64,000 nucleotides of DNA from Bradyrhizobium sp. B097 (GTDB lineage: Bacteria > Pseudomonadota > Alphaproteobacteria > Rhizobiales > Xanthobacteraceae). The position numbers and the translations under genes were made by a program. Shown piece after piece: positions 38,020-45,856 of the stretch; position 1 is the stretch's first letter, and the number at the start of each line of letters is the position of its first letter. The notes under the pieces were generated by a model. It searched no databases, was not told the origin of the DNA, and saw nothing but the letters and a program-made list of their open reading frames with translations. The stretch is taken from positions 1,298,501 to 1,362,500 of the forward strand of contig NZ_CP152412.1 of the NCBI RefSeq assembly GCF_038957035.1. The letters run 5' to 3'.

Positions 38020-38034
38020 TTAACAGAAGGTTAG
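38020..38034. promoter_or_regulatory. Possible CtrA-binding site
   Basis: TTAACAGAAGGTTAG fits the CtrA consensus TTAA-N7-TTAA with one change in the last base. It is 76 bases upstream of the PdhS-like kinase start codon. CtrA acts downstream of this class of kinase, which makes the placement meaningful. Confidence 0.45.
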
Positions 38035-38199
38035 TATCGCAACTGGGGGGCGGCAGGTCCATGTCCGCGGCCAGCGTGCCCCGGCTTAAGCCGGGATAAC
38101 GTTAACTTGGCTGAACGATCCACAGCCGTTTGGCGTTGTCGGGTAGAGAGAGGCGGCTGCGACAGCGTGTTGCGGAGCCGGGGCGGCGCCGCGTCATGC

Positions 38200-38211
38200 C
38201 TGCGATTGCAG
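38200..38211. promoter_or_regulatory. Possible PhaR operator
   Basis: CTGCGATTGCAG fits CTGC-N4-GCAG, the palindrome known for PhaR, the repressor of phasin and PHB genes, in other alphaproteobacteria such as Rhodobacter. It lies 109 bases upstream of the phasin start. Confidence 0.5.
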
Positions 38212-38233
38212 TGCCGCGATATGTTCTGCCGTC

Positions 38234-38269
38234 TATTCTACCTTGTATTCTGCCTTGTATTCCACCTTG
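38234..38269. repeat. Threefold 12-bp direct repeat upstream of phasin
   Basis: TATTCTACCTTG, TATTCTGCCTTG and TATTCCACCTTG follow each other without gaps. The consensus is TATTCYRCCTTG. The array ends 50 bases before the phasin start codon. Confidence 0.8.
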
Positions 38270-38319
38270 GGCCCGCAAGGCCAACCGGCGGGCCGACCAC
38301 CAAGCGAGGGAGAGCGACC

Positions 38320-38718
38320 ATGAGCGACAACGGGCGTGACCATTTCGAGATCCCCAAGTTCGAGATTCCGAAGGACATGCGATCGATGGCGGAGGCGAGC
38401 TTCGATCAGGCGCGCAAGGCTTTCGAGCAGTTCGTGACCAACGCGCGGGACACCGCCGGCAAGATCGAGGAGCGCAACGCCACGGTGCGAGCCGGCGCCA
38501 AGGAGCTTTCCACCAAGGCGCTGTCCTACGCCGAGAAGAACGTGCAGTCGTCGCTGGACTACGCCCAGTCGCTGCTCAAGGCCAAGGACCTCACCGAGGT
38601 GATGCGGCTGCACAGCGAATATGTGCAGGGCCAGATGCGCTCGCTCGCCGAGCAGGCCAGCGAGATGGGCCAGGCGGTCAGCCGCGCCGCGATGGATGCG
38701 GTCAAGCCCAAGAGTTGA
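38320..38718 (+). CDS. Phasin family protein
   Basis: Polyhydroxybutyrate granule-surface protein of 132 residues. It is helical and amphipathic, with FEIPKFEIPKDMRSMAEASF and FDQARKAFEQFVTNARDTAG, then a coiled stretch (NVQSSLDYAQSLLKAKDLTE) that matches the phasin 2 family. The ATG at 38320 follows GAGGGAGAG by about 6 bases; the open frame upstream runs through regulatory sequence. A second phasin gene follows after 274 bases. Regulation by PhaR is likely from the palindrome upstream. Confidence 0.9.
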   Translation: MSDNGRDHFEIPKFEIPKDMRSMAEASFDQARKAFEQFVTNARDTAGKIEERNATVRAGAKELSTKALSYAEKNVQSSLDYAQSLLKAKDLTEVMRLHSEYVQGQMRSLAEQASEMGQAVSRAAMDAVKPKS

Positions 38719-38992
38719 TGAAAGAGCTGACGAAGAGCTGACGGGCTGTGGCAGGCCCAACCCTCGCCGGGCGCGGTAATCCCATATTCCGCCACATAAA
38801 AATGTGGCGTCGCACGCGATCTTACGTTGCGTTGCACAAAATTGACATGATATGGGTGTTTATTAGGCGCGCCCGACGAAGGGCACTCCCGTGAATCAAG
38901 GCAGCGTGATCCATTTCAACGTTCCCGGCCTTTGTGTCTCCGGGACGTTCGCAATGGTCACATCTACTCACCCGTTGCGAAGGATTACACGT

Positions 38993-39430
38993 ATGACCAA
39001 CCCGTCCGATCCGTTTTCCGCCTCGATCATCCCGTTCGAGGTTCCCGAGCAGATGCGCGCGTTCGCCGAAAAGGGCGTGCTGCAGGCCCGCGACAGCTAC
39101 GCCAAGTTCAAGGATGCTGCCGAGACTCACAACTCGACGGTCGAGGCCGTGTTCACCTCGGTGAACAAGGGCGCCACCGCGTATTCGGCCAAGCTGATCG
39201 AGTTCTTCAAGGCCAATACCACCTCCTCGCTCGACTTCGCCCAGGAGCTGTTCAGCGTGAAGTCGCCGACCGAAGCGGTCGAGCTGTGGACCTCGCACGC
39301 CCGCAAGCAGTTCGAGACCTACACCGCGCAGGCCAAGGAACTGGCCGAGCTCGGCCAGAAGGTCGCCACCGAGACCGCCGAGCCGATCAAGGCCAGCGCC
39401 TCGAAGTTCTACCAGCAGCCGGCCGCCTGA
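38993..39430 (+). CDS. Phasin family protein
   Basis: Second PHB granule protein, 145 residues. IIPFEVPEQMRAFAEKGVLQ opens a helical phasin domain. HNSTVEAVFTSVNKGATAYS and NTTSSLDFAQELFSVKSPTE continue it, and QTAQAKELAEL-type helices end it. It has the same plan as the first phasin but low identity. The ATG at 38993 follows AAGGA by 9 bases; the open frame upstream to 38891 lacks a signal. A strong terminator follows at 39454. Confidence 0.9.
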   Translation: MTNPSDPFSASIIPFEVPEQMRAFAEKGVLQARDSYAKFKDAAETHNSTVEAVFTSVNKGATAYSAKLIEFFKANTTSSLDFAQELFSVKSPTEAVELWTSHARKQFETYTAQAKELAELGQKVATETAEPIKASASKFYQQPAA

Positions 39431-39453
39431 TCGCAGCCTGCATGAGATCGCGG

Positions 39454-39486
39454 AAGGCCCGGGCCGATGCGGTCCGGGCCTTTTTG
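39454..39486 (+). terminator. Rho-independent terminator after the second phasin
   Basis: The stem AAGGCCCGG (39454-39462) pairs with CCGGGCCTT (39474-39482), with an 11-base loop, and is followed by TTT. The gene stop is 24 bases upstream. Confidence 0.85.
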
Positions 39487-39616
39487 CTGGACGGCGCCGT
39501 GGAATGGCCCGAGATAAGAGCGGAAATCAGCGCGTTACGGCCTTGCCAAAGGCGGGCGTTGCACCTAGTTTCCGCCGAAATCGCCGCCCCCTTTTTGCGG
39601 GGCCGCGCGTCAGGAT

Positions 39617-39693
39617 GCAGTTGTAGCTCAGTTGGTTAGAGCGCCTGTCTGTGGAACAGGAGGTCGGTGGTTCGAGCCCACCCAACTGTACCA
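39617..39693 (+). tRNA. tRNA-His (GTG)
   Basis: A full cloverleaf. The acceptor stem is GCAGTTG (39617-39623) with CAACTGT, the first pair being G-U. The D arm is AGCTCAGTTGGTTAGAGC, the anticodon stem CCTGT/ACAGG encloses the loop CTGTGGA with anticodon GTG at 39651-39653, and the T arm contains GGTTCGAGCCC. CCA is encoded (39691-39693). The discriminator is A73 and the base before position 1 is T, so the usual G-1:C73 pair of tRNA-His is absent, as in many alphaproteobacteria. It marks the left border of a probable island. Confidence 0.96.
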
Positions 39694-40032
39694 ACAAAAT
39701 CAATTTCCTACACTAGCATCCCTCGATGCCGCGAGCAGTCAGCATACCACAAACTGCAGCGGAGAATCGATAGCATACGACGAAATAAGTCGCTGATAGC
39801 TATGCTGGTTTTTGTGCCAAGGCTGAAAGGCGGAGCTCAAATCGCAATTTTCAAAGTCGTCTAGGGACAGGAGGTCAATTGCAAAATATACATAAAGATC
39901 AGTATCTTGTCTGCGATTCTTCCCTTTCAGAGCTACCGATTAGCTACCACTAGGGCTGGAACGCGATCTGGTTTTAGGAACAGTTCATTGTGACATCATG
40001 GCTGGAAAGACGCGGGTTTCAGCACGACAGAG
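39694..40032. other. AT-richer gap between tRNA-His and an integrase remnant
   Basis: No gene is recognised. Base use is visibly more AT-rich than in the left half of the window, as in CAATTGCAAAATATACATAAAG. An AGGAGGTC at 39869-39876 looks like a ribosome site but opens no frame of useful length. This is what one expects between an attachment site and a decayed mobile element. Confidence 0.5.
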
Positions 40033-40200
40033 ATGCTGCGCGGAAAGGCAGTTGTCAGAGGCGGTGCGGGAACGGCCCCGCGCCGACGGTGCGCGGCATC
40101 CTCAATGATGCCGTCGCGAGGCGGCATCATTGACGGCACCCGGCCCATGGCGTCCGCAAACCCAAGGACAATGTATGAAGGCGTCGATTACGTGCCTCGG
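40033..40200 (+). pseudogene. Remnant of a tyrosine recombinase (integrase)
   Basis: Three frames together recreate a continuous integrase piece. Frame one reads GKAVVRGGAGTA, frame two reads TVRGILNDAVAR, then frame one again GGIIDG, and finally frame two PAHGVRKPKDNV, an in-frame TGA, and RRRLRAS. This is the linker between the SAM-like and catalytic domains of phage-type integrases. At least three frameshifts and one stop make it non-functional. The catalytic R-H-R-Y part is missing. It lies 340 bases downstream of tRNA-His on the same strand. Confidence 0.6.
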
Positions 40201-40456
40201 CGGCTTGTGCGATGGAGGTGCCGAAGCTTCTCGCGGTGAGATGCTTGTCGCCCCAACTCGCCACTTCGCCGAAGCGCACAATCCGCACGACGAAAACGCG
40301 AAAGGCCAGGTTCGCCGGGAAAGCCGCAAGGAACTGCGCCAGCGGCTGGGTATCGCGCAAGCGTCATTTCGCCACTGCCACCGGCCGTGACGCAAGCCGC
40401 ACGATGCGATCTGCCCGGCCTTTGCCCGTCAACCCTTGCGGGACAACGCAGGTCGC
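40201..40456. other. Stretch without a recognisable gene
   Basis: Open frames of 70-190 codons cross this stretch on both strands, but none has a ribosome site, a recognisable motif or matching codon use. It may hold further decayed parts of the recombinase gene. Confidence 0.4.
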
Positions 40457-41827
40457 TTATGTGGAGACAAGCGAACGCTCGTCGGCCTTAGCTTGCGCAA
40501 ATTGCGTTGGTGCCTTGAACCTCGCCAGGACAGTCTCGGCGGCCTCGCCCGCCAAATCCGAGATGAACTTGCCGATCTGCTCTCGAGTCTGGATACCAAG
40601 CAGTGGCTTTGGCTCTGAGAGAAAATCGAAGAACGCGCTTCCAATCCTTGCGTTGACGGCAGCGGCCGGGAATAACAGCTCGGCATGCGTTGCATATTTT
40701 TCGTCACCCAGGAACAGTCGGGTCACTTCCGTTGCGGCCTCGGCGCGATGCTCCCAATGCGAATTGAATTGGTTCTGCAGCCACTCGTAGGTGATCTTGC
40801 CCGTGTGCTCCCTGAGCGCCCTTATTAGCAGCACGGATTGAACGACCGCATTCTGCGCTCCCTGACCACCGATCGGATCGAAGGAAACTGCGGCATCGCC
40901 GATCGCGGCAACAGGGTGTCCATTTCTCGTGCGGGCAACGGCACGCCGAACGGTCGGAGTGACTGCGCCGAGGAACCATGAGTGCGGGTCCTCATGCAGC
41001 GGCTCGAGCTGCTCGACCAACGCCAGATCTTCCGGGAAGTATGTCGCGAACAACTTCACCACGGCGTCGCGCGCGCTCTGGGTATCGGTCGCGGATTTGA
41101 ACAGGTCGATCCACGGACTGCCTGGCTTAGCGAACCCGATGAAGGCTCGTGTGGCGCCGGCATCCTTGTGCAGGTAGGGGCCAAAAAAAGTTTCACCAAA
41201 ATCGGCATGGATGGTGAACCAGTTGTGCCTGGCGCCGTCCGAACTGCGATAGGCGAACTGGTGATCGGCGCGATCCGGCCCCTTGAACGTCGCAAGCAGT
41301 AGATGCCGCTGCGGCTCCGCGTAGACGGTGCGATCCGGGTCAGCCGGGAACAGCGAGGACAGGCCGCCTTTTCCAGTCGCAACGAGGGTGAGATCGACCT
41401 CCGCGGCAATTGCATCGAGATCTTCTGTCGTGACCGTACGCACGACGAATTTGCCGCTTCGCGCGAGGAAGCGACCCAGCCGATCGTCGGCGCGCAGCCG
41501 CGTATCGACAGCTTGCGCCCGATAGTTGAACGGACGGTCGAACTCGATGATCGGAGTTCGAGCCTCGCCGGTGCCGGAGAATATCCGAACGCTCATCCCT
41601 GTGCTGGTCCCGACATCGTAGAGGTTCTCGATAATCTCGGCATCGTATTCCAGGGATTTGCCGAAGTAGACGGCGGTCCCGGTCGGAGGCACATTGTTGC
41701 GTAGCGACGCGCGGTCTCGATCGCTGTATATGGTGACGTCAAACCCGGCGTTGACGAGGCCAAGCCCGGCCGTCGTCCCGGCGAGACCTGCTCCGACAAT
41801 GGCAACTTTTCGTTTGGTATTGGACAC
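40457..41827 (-). CDS. StyA-like FAD-dependent monooxygenase (oxygenase component)
   Basis: Flavoprotein of 456 residues resembling the oxygenase of styrene/indole monooxygenase. KVAIVGAGLAGTTAGLGLVN is the FAD-binding fold, with the StyA-like continuation VTIYSDRDRASLR. VATGKGGLSSLF and VYAEPQRHLLLATFKG match the StyA pattern, and AIGDAAVSFDPIGGQGAQNA is the second flavin motif. StyA uses FADH2 from a separate reductase, StyB, to epoxidise alkenes or oxidise sulfides; no styB is visible. The gene lies 89 bases downstream of the DszC-like gene on the same strand and is likely co-transcribed. The substrate is unknown. Confidence 0.75.
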   Translation of the reverse strand: MSNTKRKVAIVGAGLAGTTAGLGLVNAGFDVTIYSDRDRASLRNNVPPTGTAVYFGKSLEYDAEIIENLYDVGTSTGMSVRIFSGTGEARTPIIEFDRPFNYRAQAVDTRLRADDRLGRFLARSGKFVVRTVTTEDLDAIAAEVDLTLVATGKGGLSSLFPADPDRTVYAEPQRHLLLATFKGPDRADHQFAYRSSDGARHNWFTIHADFGETFFGPYLHKDAGATRAFIGFAKPGSPWIDLFKSATDTQSARDAVVKLFATYFPEDLALVEQLEPLHEDPHSWFLGAVTPTVRRAVARTRNGHPVAAIGDAAVSFDPIGGQGAQNAVVQSVLLIRALREHTGKITYEWLQNQFNSHWEHRAEAATEVTRLFLGDEKYATHAELLFPAAAVNARIGSAFFDFLSEPKPLLGIQTREQIGKFISDLAGEAAETVLARFKAPTQFAQAKADERSLVST

Positions 41828-41916
41828 GTGGCTCTCCTGACGAAATTGCTTGTGCCAAGAAGCGAGGCCCGGGCATGCACCGTCTCAACGGGCTAAACTG
41901 CAGAGCGCGCAATCTT

Positions 41917-43140
41917 CTAACGGGTGTGCTGCCTAGCCCGACGAACGCCGGCACTCCATGCATATGGAAGGGCCTCGCCATTCAATTCATGTGCGCCGAT
42001 TGCGCGAAGCTTGAAGATTGCGGGATTGTGGGAGGCGATGGTGCGTGCGTTGCGCCAGTGCCGATCGATCGCGAGCTTATCGGAACTGAGAGAGGCTCCG
42101 CCGACCTCGAAAAGAGCGGTCACGGCGTCGAGAACCAGCTTGATGACGACCACCTGGGCCTCGGCTGCCGCGAGCTCGGAGGCATCGAGCTGCTCAGGGT
42201 CTTGGTGGCGACCGTCAAGGGTCCGCGCGAGCTCGTCGACCGCGGCGAGGACGGTCGCTCGTGCGCCGAATGCCGCGCTGATCAGCTGCCCGATGACCTG
42301 CTGCACAAGGGGATCATTCCGTGGCAGGTCGGCGACAGCGTGGGAAAAGGTGCGGGTTCGCGCCTTGATCCATTCGGTCGTATCGATGGCCGCGCGTTTT
42401 GCGATTCCTGCGAGGGTCGCCAGCAGGATCAACTGAACGTGGGCGGTTCCGAAGACGCGTCCTTCCGATCCATAACCCGGGCCCACAATGCGGTCCGGAC
42501 CGACGGTTACATCCTTGAACTCGGCCGTGCCGCTCGCGGTTAGTCTCTGGCCGAAGCCGTCCCAGTCGTCCTGAACGTCGACGCCGGGCTGGTTGGCGTC
42601 GACAAGAACCGTGACCCGCTTGCCGTCCTGGTCAGCCGCCACGATCAGGTGATCGGCATAGAGGGTGCCGGTCGTGTAATACTTTGTGCCATTGAGACGC
42701 AGTGCGGATCCCTCTGACGTCACGGCGGTTCGGTAGCGATCGACCGCGCCAATGCCGGGTTCAGTCACTGCAACACCAAATAATGCGCCGCTTGCGATGG
42801 CTTTGAGCCACCGCGCTTTGACTGTCTGATCCGTGTTGAGCCGCAAGTCTTCGACCAGGTTGAAGTGAGCTCTCAACGCCTGAGGCAGGTTGGAATCGGC
42901 GGCTGCAAGCCCGATCAGCAGGTCGAAGGTCTGACGAAGAGTTGCGCCAAGTCCCCCGAACTCAACTGGTACGCGCAAGGCCCCGAAGCCTGCCTCCTTC
43001 AACAGTCTGATTTCGTCGAATGGCAGTGTGCGGTTTCGTTCGCGCGCGACCGCCCCCGCCGCGATCTTCGCGAAGATCGGTGCAAACCGTGTTTCCAGCT
43101 CGTTGTCGCTCGTCGTGGGGTTTGCAACGTGAATGGTCAT
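41917..43140 (-). CDS. DszC/SfnB-type flavin-dependent monooxygenase (acyl-CoA dehydrogenase fold)
   Basis: Protein of 407 residues with the acyl-CoA dehydrogenase fold. ERNRTLPFDEIRLLKEAGFG, PVEFGGLGATLRQTFDLL and LFGVAVTEPGIG are landmarks. RLNGTKYYTTGTLYADHLIV is closest to the DszC/SfnB branch, in which FMNH2 and oxygen replace the dehydrogenase reaction. ELNGEALPYAW near the C-terminus lies where the branch has its conserved His-containing end. DszC oxidises dibenzothiophene sulfur; SfnB is tied to sulfone use. The true substrate is unknown. It is divergent from the LLM gene at 43651. Confidence 0.8.
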   Translation of the reverse strand: MTIHVANPTTSDNELETRFAPIFAKIAAGAVARERNRTLPFDEIRLLKEAGFGALRVPVEFGGLGATLRQTFDLLIGLAAADSNLPQALRAHFNLVEDLRLNTDQTVKARWLKAIASGALFGVAVTEPGIGAVDRYRTAVTSEGSALRLNGTKYYTTGTLYADHLIVAADQDGKRVTVLVDANQPGVDVQDDWDGFGQRLTASGTAEFKDVTVGPDRIVGPGYGSEGRVFGTAHVQLILLATLAGIAKRAAIDTTEWIKARTRTFSHAVADLPRNDPLVQQVIGQLISAAFGARATVLAAVDELARTLDGRHQDPEQLDASELAAAEAQVVVIKLVLDAVTALFEVGGASLSSDKLAIDRHWRNARTIASHNPAIFKLRAIGAHELNGEALPYAWSAGVRRARQHTR

Positions 43141-43650
43141 CGTTCCGCTTCAGCTCGTTCTGACATCAATCTTGGTGCCTTGAAGAATAGTCTGCTCCCG
43201 GCTGAGAGCCAGACTGTATTTGCGCTGGATCGAAGACGAACGTTCGGAGCAGTGCGTCGTACGAAGAAAATTCTGCCGTACATCATGATGTCTGATTCTG
43301 TGGCGGCGCTATTCGCGCTTCGTCGAAGAGCGGCGAGATGAACGCGACGATGGTCAATTCGAGAGAAGTGTTCTCCGAAGCGAGGCGTGATGCGGTGGAT
43401 CGCATCGAGATTTGAATGCGTCGGGGCGATTCATTGTCGTGGTCCGTATGAGTGCGCTGCTCAACGTCGCTCGACGGTCACGGATTGGAATTCGTCGAGA
43501 GAGATTTTCTCATCTCGCAAATGGCTGCGGCGAAAGATGCGCATCGAAAAATGCCGATAAACGCGATGGACCATCGATCGCTTGTTGTGGCGAGATACCG
43601 TCGAAGGAAGCGAGAGCGTCGCAAGTGAGCGATGCAACGGAGAGATGTGC
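43141..43650. other. Divergent intergenic region of the monooxygenase cluster
   Basis: About 510 bases between oppositely oriented monooxygenase genes, with no supported gene. It contains a perfect 12-bp palindrome, ACATCATGATGT (43280-43291), that could bind a regulator of both sides. Short open frames have no ribosome sites. No sigma-54 promoter (TGGCAC-N5-TTGC) is seen. Confidence 0.5.
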
Positions 43651-45072
43651 ATGGCGCGACAGATTCGGTTCAACGCGTTCGACATGAATTGTGTCGGCCA
43701 TCAATCTCCCGGTGTCTGGGCGCACCCGCGAGATCGCTCCTATAAGTACAAGGACCTCGACTATTGGCAGGATCTTGGCCGAACGCTGGAACGCGGGATT
43801 TTTGACGGCATCTTCATCGCCGATGTCATCGGCTATTATGACGTCTACAAGAATTCTCTGTTCCATGCGCTGGAGCAGGCAGCGCAGATCCCGGTCAATG
43901 ACCCGTTGCAGCTGGTGGCGCCGATTGCGCTCGCAACCGAGCATCTCGGCATCGGCATCACAGCATCGACCTCATTCGAGCATCCCTACAGCTTCGCCCG
44001 CAGGCTCTCCACCGCGGATCATCACAGCAAGGGCCGTGTCGGCTGGAACATCGTGACCTCGTATCTGGAGAGCGGGGCGAAGAATATCGGCCAGGGCGGG
44101 CTGCGCCGCCACGACAATCGGTACGAGGTCGCGACCGAATATGTCGAAGTCCTCTACAAGTTGCTCGAGGGAAGCTGGGAGGAGGGGGCCGTTCTGCGCG
44201 ATGCCGGGAAGCGGATCTTCACCGACCCTTCGAAGGTTCATGAGATCGGGCACAAGGGAAAATACTTCGATGTGCCGGGTTATCATCTTTGCGAGCCGTC
44301 GCCGCAGCGGACGCCGCTGCTCTACCAGGCGGGTGCGTCGGGCCCGGGTAAGGCCTTCGCGGCTCAGCACGCGGAATGCGTGTTTGTCGCCGCCCCGATC
44401 AAGCCGGTTCTGAAATCCTACGTCGCCGAGGTGCGGCGGCAGGCGGCTGAAGCCGGCCGCGATCCACGCAAGATCCTGATCTACAACCTGGTCACGGTGA
44501 TCGTCGATGAAACCGACGCCAAGGCGGAGGCGAAGTTCAGGGAGTATCAGCAATACGCCTCCTATGATGGCGCGCTGGTGTTCATGTCGGGCTGGAGCGG
44601 CATCGATTTCGGGCAGTATGCGCCGACCGATCTGGTCAAGAAGGTCGAGACCAACGCGATCGTGTCTGTCGTCGATCATCTCGCCAGCGGCAGCAAGTCC
44701 TGGACCATCGAGGAACTGGCGCGCTGGGGCGGCATTGGCGGCCTTGGCCCGGTGTTCGTCGGCTCGCCATCGACAATTGCCGACATCCTGCAGGAGTGGG
44801 TCGAGGAGACCGACGTCGACGGCTTCAACCTTGCCTATGCGGTGACGCCTGAGACCTTCGAGGACGTGGTCAATCTGCTGGTGCCGGAGCTACAGAAGCG
44901 CGGCGTCTATCCGACGGGCTATCGTCCGGGGACGCTGCGCGAGAAGCTGTTCGGGGAGGGGCCATATCTGCCGTCCAGCCATCCTGCCGCGGCCTATCGC
45001 GACATCGAGGCGGTCAAGCGTCGGGCCGCCCAGGCGGCCGGTGTGGCCGGGCGACAGCCGGTCGAGGCCTGA
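43651..45072 (+). CDS. NtaA/DszA/DmoA-family FMNH2-dependent monooxygenase
   Basis: Luciferase-like (LLM) flavin monooxygenase of 473 residues. RQIRFNAFDMNCVGHQSPGV and the following WRHP-like WAHPRDRS are the N-terminal pattern of the NtaA/SnaA/DszA subgroup. SFEHPYSFARRLSTADHHSK, GRVGWNIVTSY and LLYQAGASGPGKAFAAQHAE are further family blocks. Known members cleave dibenzothiophene sulfone (DszA), dimethyl sulfide (DmoA) or NTA (NtaA), using FMNH2 from a reductase. The ATG at 43651 follows GGAG by 8 bases. It heads a seven-gene run with a HAAT importer and an SfnG-like enzyme. Confidence 0.87.
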   Translation: MARQIRFNAFDMNCVGHQSPGVWAHPRDRSYKYKDLDYWQDLGRTLERGIFDGIFIADVIGYYDVYKNSLFHALEQAAQIPVNDPLQLVAPIALATEHLGIGITASTSFEHPYSFARRLSTADHHSKGRVGWNIVTSYLESGAKNIGQGGLRRHDNRYEVATEYVEVLYKLLEGSWEEGAVLRDAGKRIFTDPSKVHEIGHKGKYFDVPGYHLCEPSPQRTPLLYQAGASGPGKAFAAQHAECVFVAAPIKPVLKSYVAEVRRQAAEAGRDPRKILIYNLVTVIVDETDAKAEAKFREYQQYASYDGALVFMSGWSGIDFGQYAPTDLVKKVETNAIVSVVDHLASGSKSWTIEELARWGGIGGLGPVFVGSPSTIADILQEWVEETDVDGFNLAYAVTPETFEDVVNLLVPELQKRGVYPTGYRPGTLREKLFGEGPYLPSSHPAAAYRDIEAVKRRAAQAAGVAGRQPVEA

Positions 45073-45078
45073 GGCGCG

Positions 45079-45849
45079 ATGTCCGGACCGGTCCTGCAAC
45101 TCCGCGACGTCTCCTTGTCGTTTCAGCGCATCAAGGCGCTCAACGCGCTGAGCTTCGAGGTTGCGCGTGGCGAAATCTGCGCGCTGATAGGTCCGAACGG
45201 GGCCGGCAAGAGCTCGCTGCTCAACATCATCAACGGGGTGTATCGGGCCGACAGCGGCAGCGTCACGTTCAACGGCGAGCAGTTCATCCGGATTCGCCCG
45301 GCGCATGCCGCGCATCTGGGCGTGGGCCGGACCTTCCAGCATAACGCGCTGTTCCGTCACTTAAGCGTTCTCGACAATGTGCTGGCCGGACTGATCAGGC
45401 ATTCCCGAACGACGCTCCTCGAGCACGCCTTTGGCGTAGGCCGGGATCGGCGCGAGACCCGCGAGTTCAAGCGCCGTGCGGACGAGATCATCGCGTTCCT
45501 GGACCTGACCAGGCATCGCGACACGGTGGTGGCGACGCTTCCCTATGGCGTTCAGAAGCGGGTCGATCTCGCACGCGCATTGGTCGGCCGCCCGAGCCTG
45601 CTGTTGCTGGACGAGCCGATGGCCGGAATGAACCAGGATGAGAAGCACGAGATGAGCCGCCTGATCGTCGAGACCAATGCAAGCCTTGGCACCACCATCG
45701 TGCTCATCGAGCACGACATGAGTGTCGTGATGGGGCTCTCGCATCACGTGGTCGTGCTCGACTACGGCCGCAAGGTCGGCGACGGCTCTCCGGAAGAGGT
45801 GCGCAAGAATCCGGACGTAATCTCGGCCTATCTCGGCACGGCGCATTGA
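45079..45849 (+). CDS. HAAT-type ABC transporter ATP-binding protein (LivG-like)
   Basis: ATPase of 256 residues. Walker A GPNGAGKSS, Walker B LLLLDEPMAGM and the LivG-type loop GVGRTFQHNALFRHLSVLDN are clear. The signature reads LPYGVQKRVDLARAL, in place of LSYGQQRRLEIARAL, a mild deviation seen in this subfamily. It starts 6 bases after the LLM monooxygenase gene and is followed by the two permease genes, so it belongs to the same operon. The importer is of the branched-chain amino acid type, but its substrate here is unknown. Confidence 0.9.
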   Translation: MSGPVLQLRDVSLSFQRIKALNALSFEVARGEICALIGPNGAGKSSLLNIINGVYRADSGSVTFNGEQFIRIRPAHAAHLGVGRTFQHNALFRHLSVLDNVLAGLIRHSRTTLLEHAFGVGRDRRETREFKRRADEIIAFLDLTRHRDTVVATLPYGVQKRVDLARALVGRPSLLLLDEPMAGMNQDEKHEMSRLIVETNASLGTTIVLIEHDMSVVMGLSHHVVVLDYGRKVGDGSPEEVRKNPDVISAYLGTAH

Positions 45850-45856
45850 GGTCGAG

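Larger units (their letters stand above)
37945..38319. other. Divergent regulatory region between the kinase and phasin genes
   Basis: No gene is seen, though short open frames exist. The region holds a CtrA-type box (38020-38034), a short palindrome GGCTTAAGCC (38083-38092), a PhaR-type CTGC-N4-GCAG (38200-38211) and a threefold 12-bp repeat (38234-38269) just upstream of the first phasin gene. Confidence 0.5.

Noticed and set aside
38234..38269. CRISPR array
   Set aside because: Three 12-base repeats with no spacers; far too short, and no cas genes are in the window.
40130..40390. Short open frames in the region between the integrase remnant and the StyA-like gene
   Set aside because: They overlap in several frames on both strands with no supporting signal; more likely decayed sequence.
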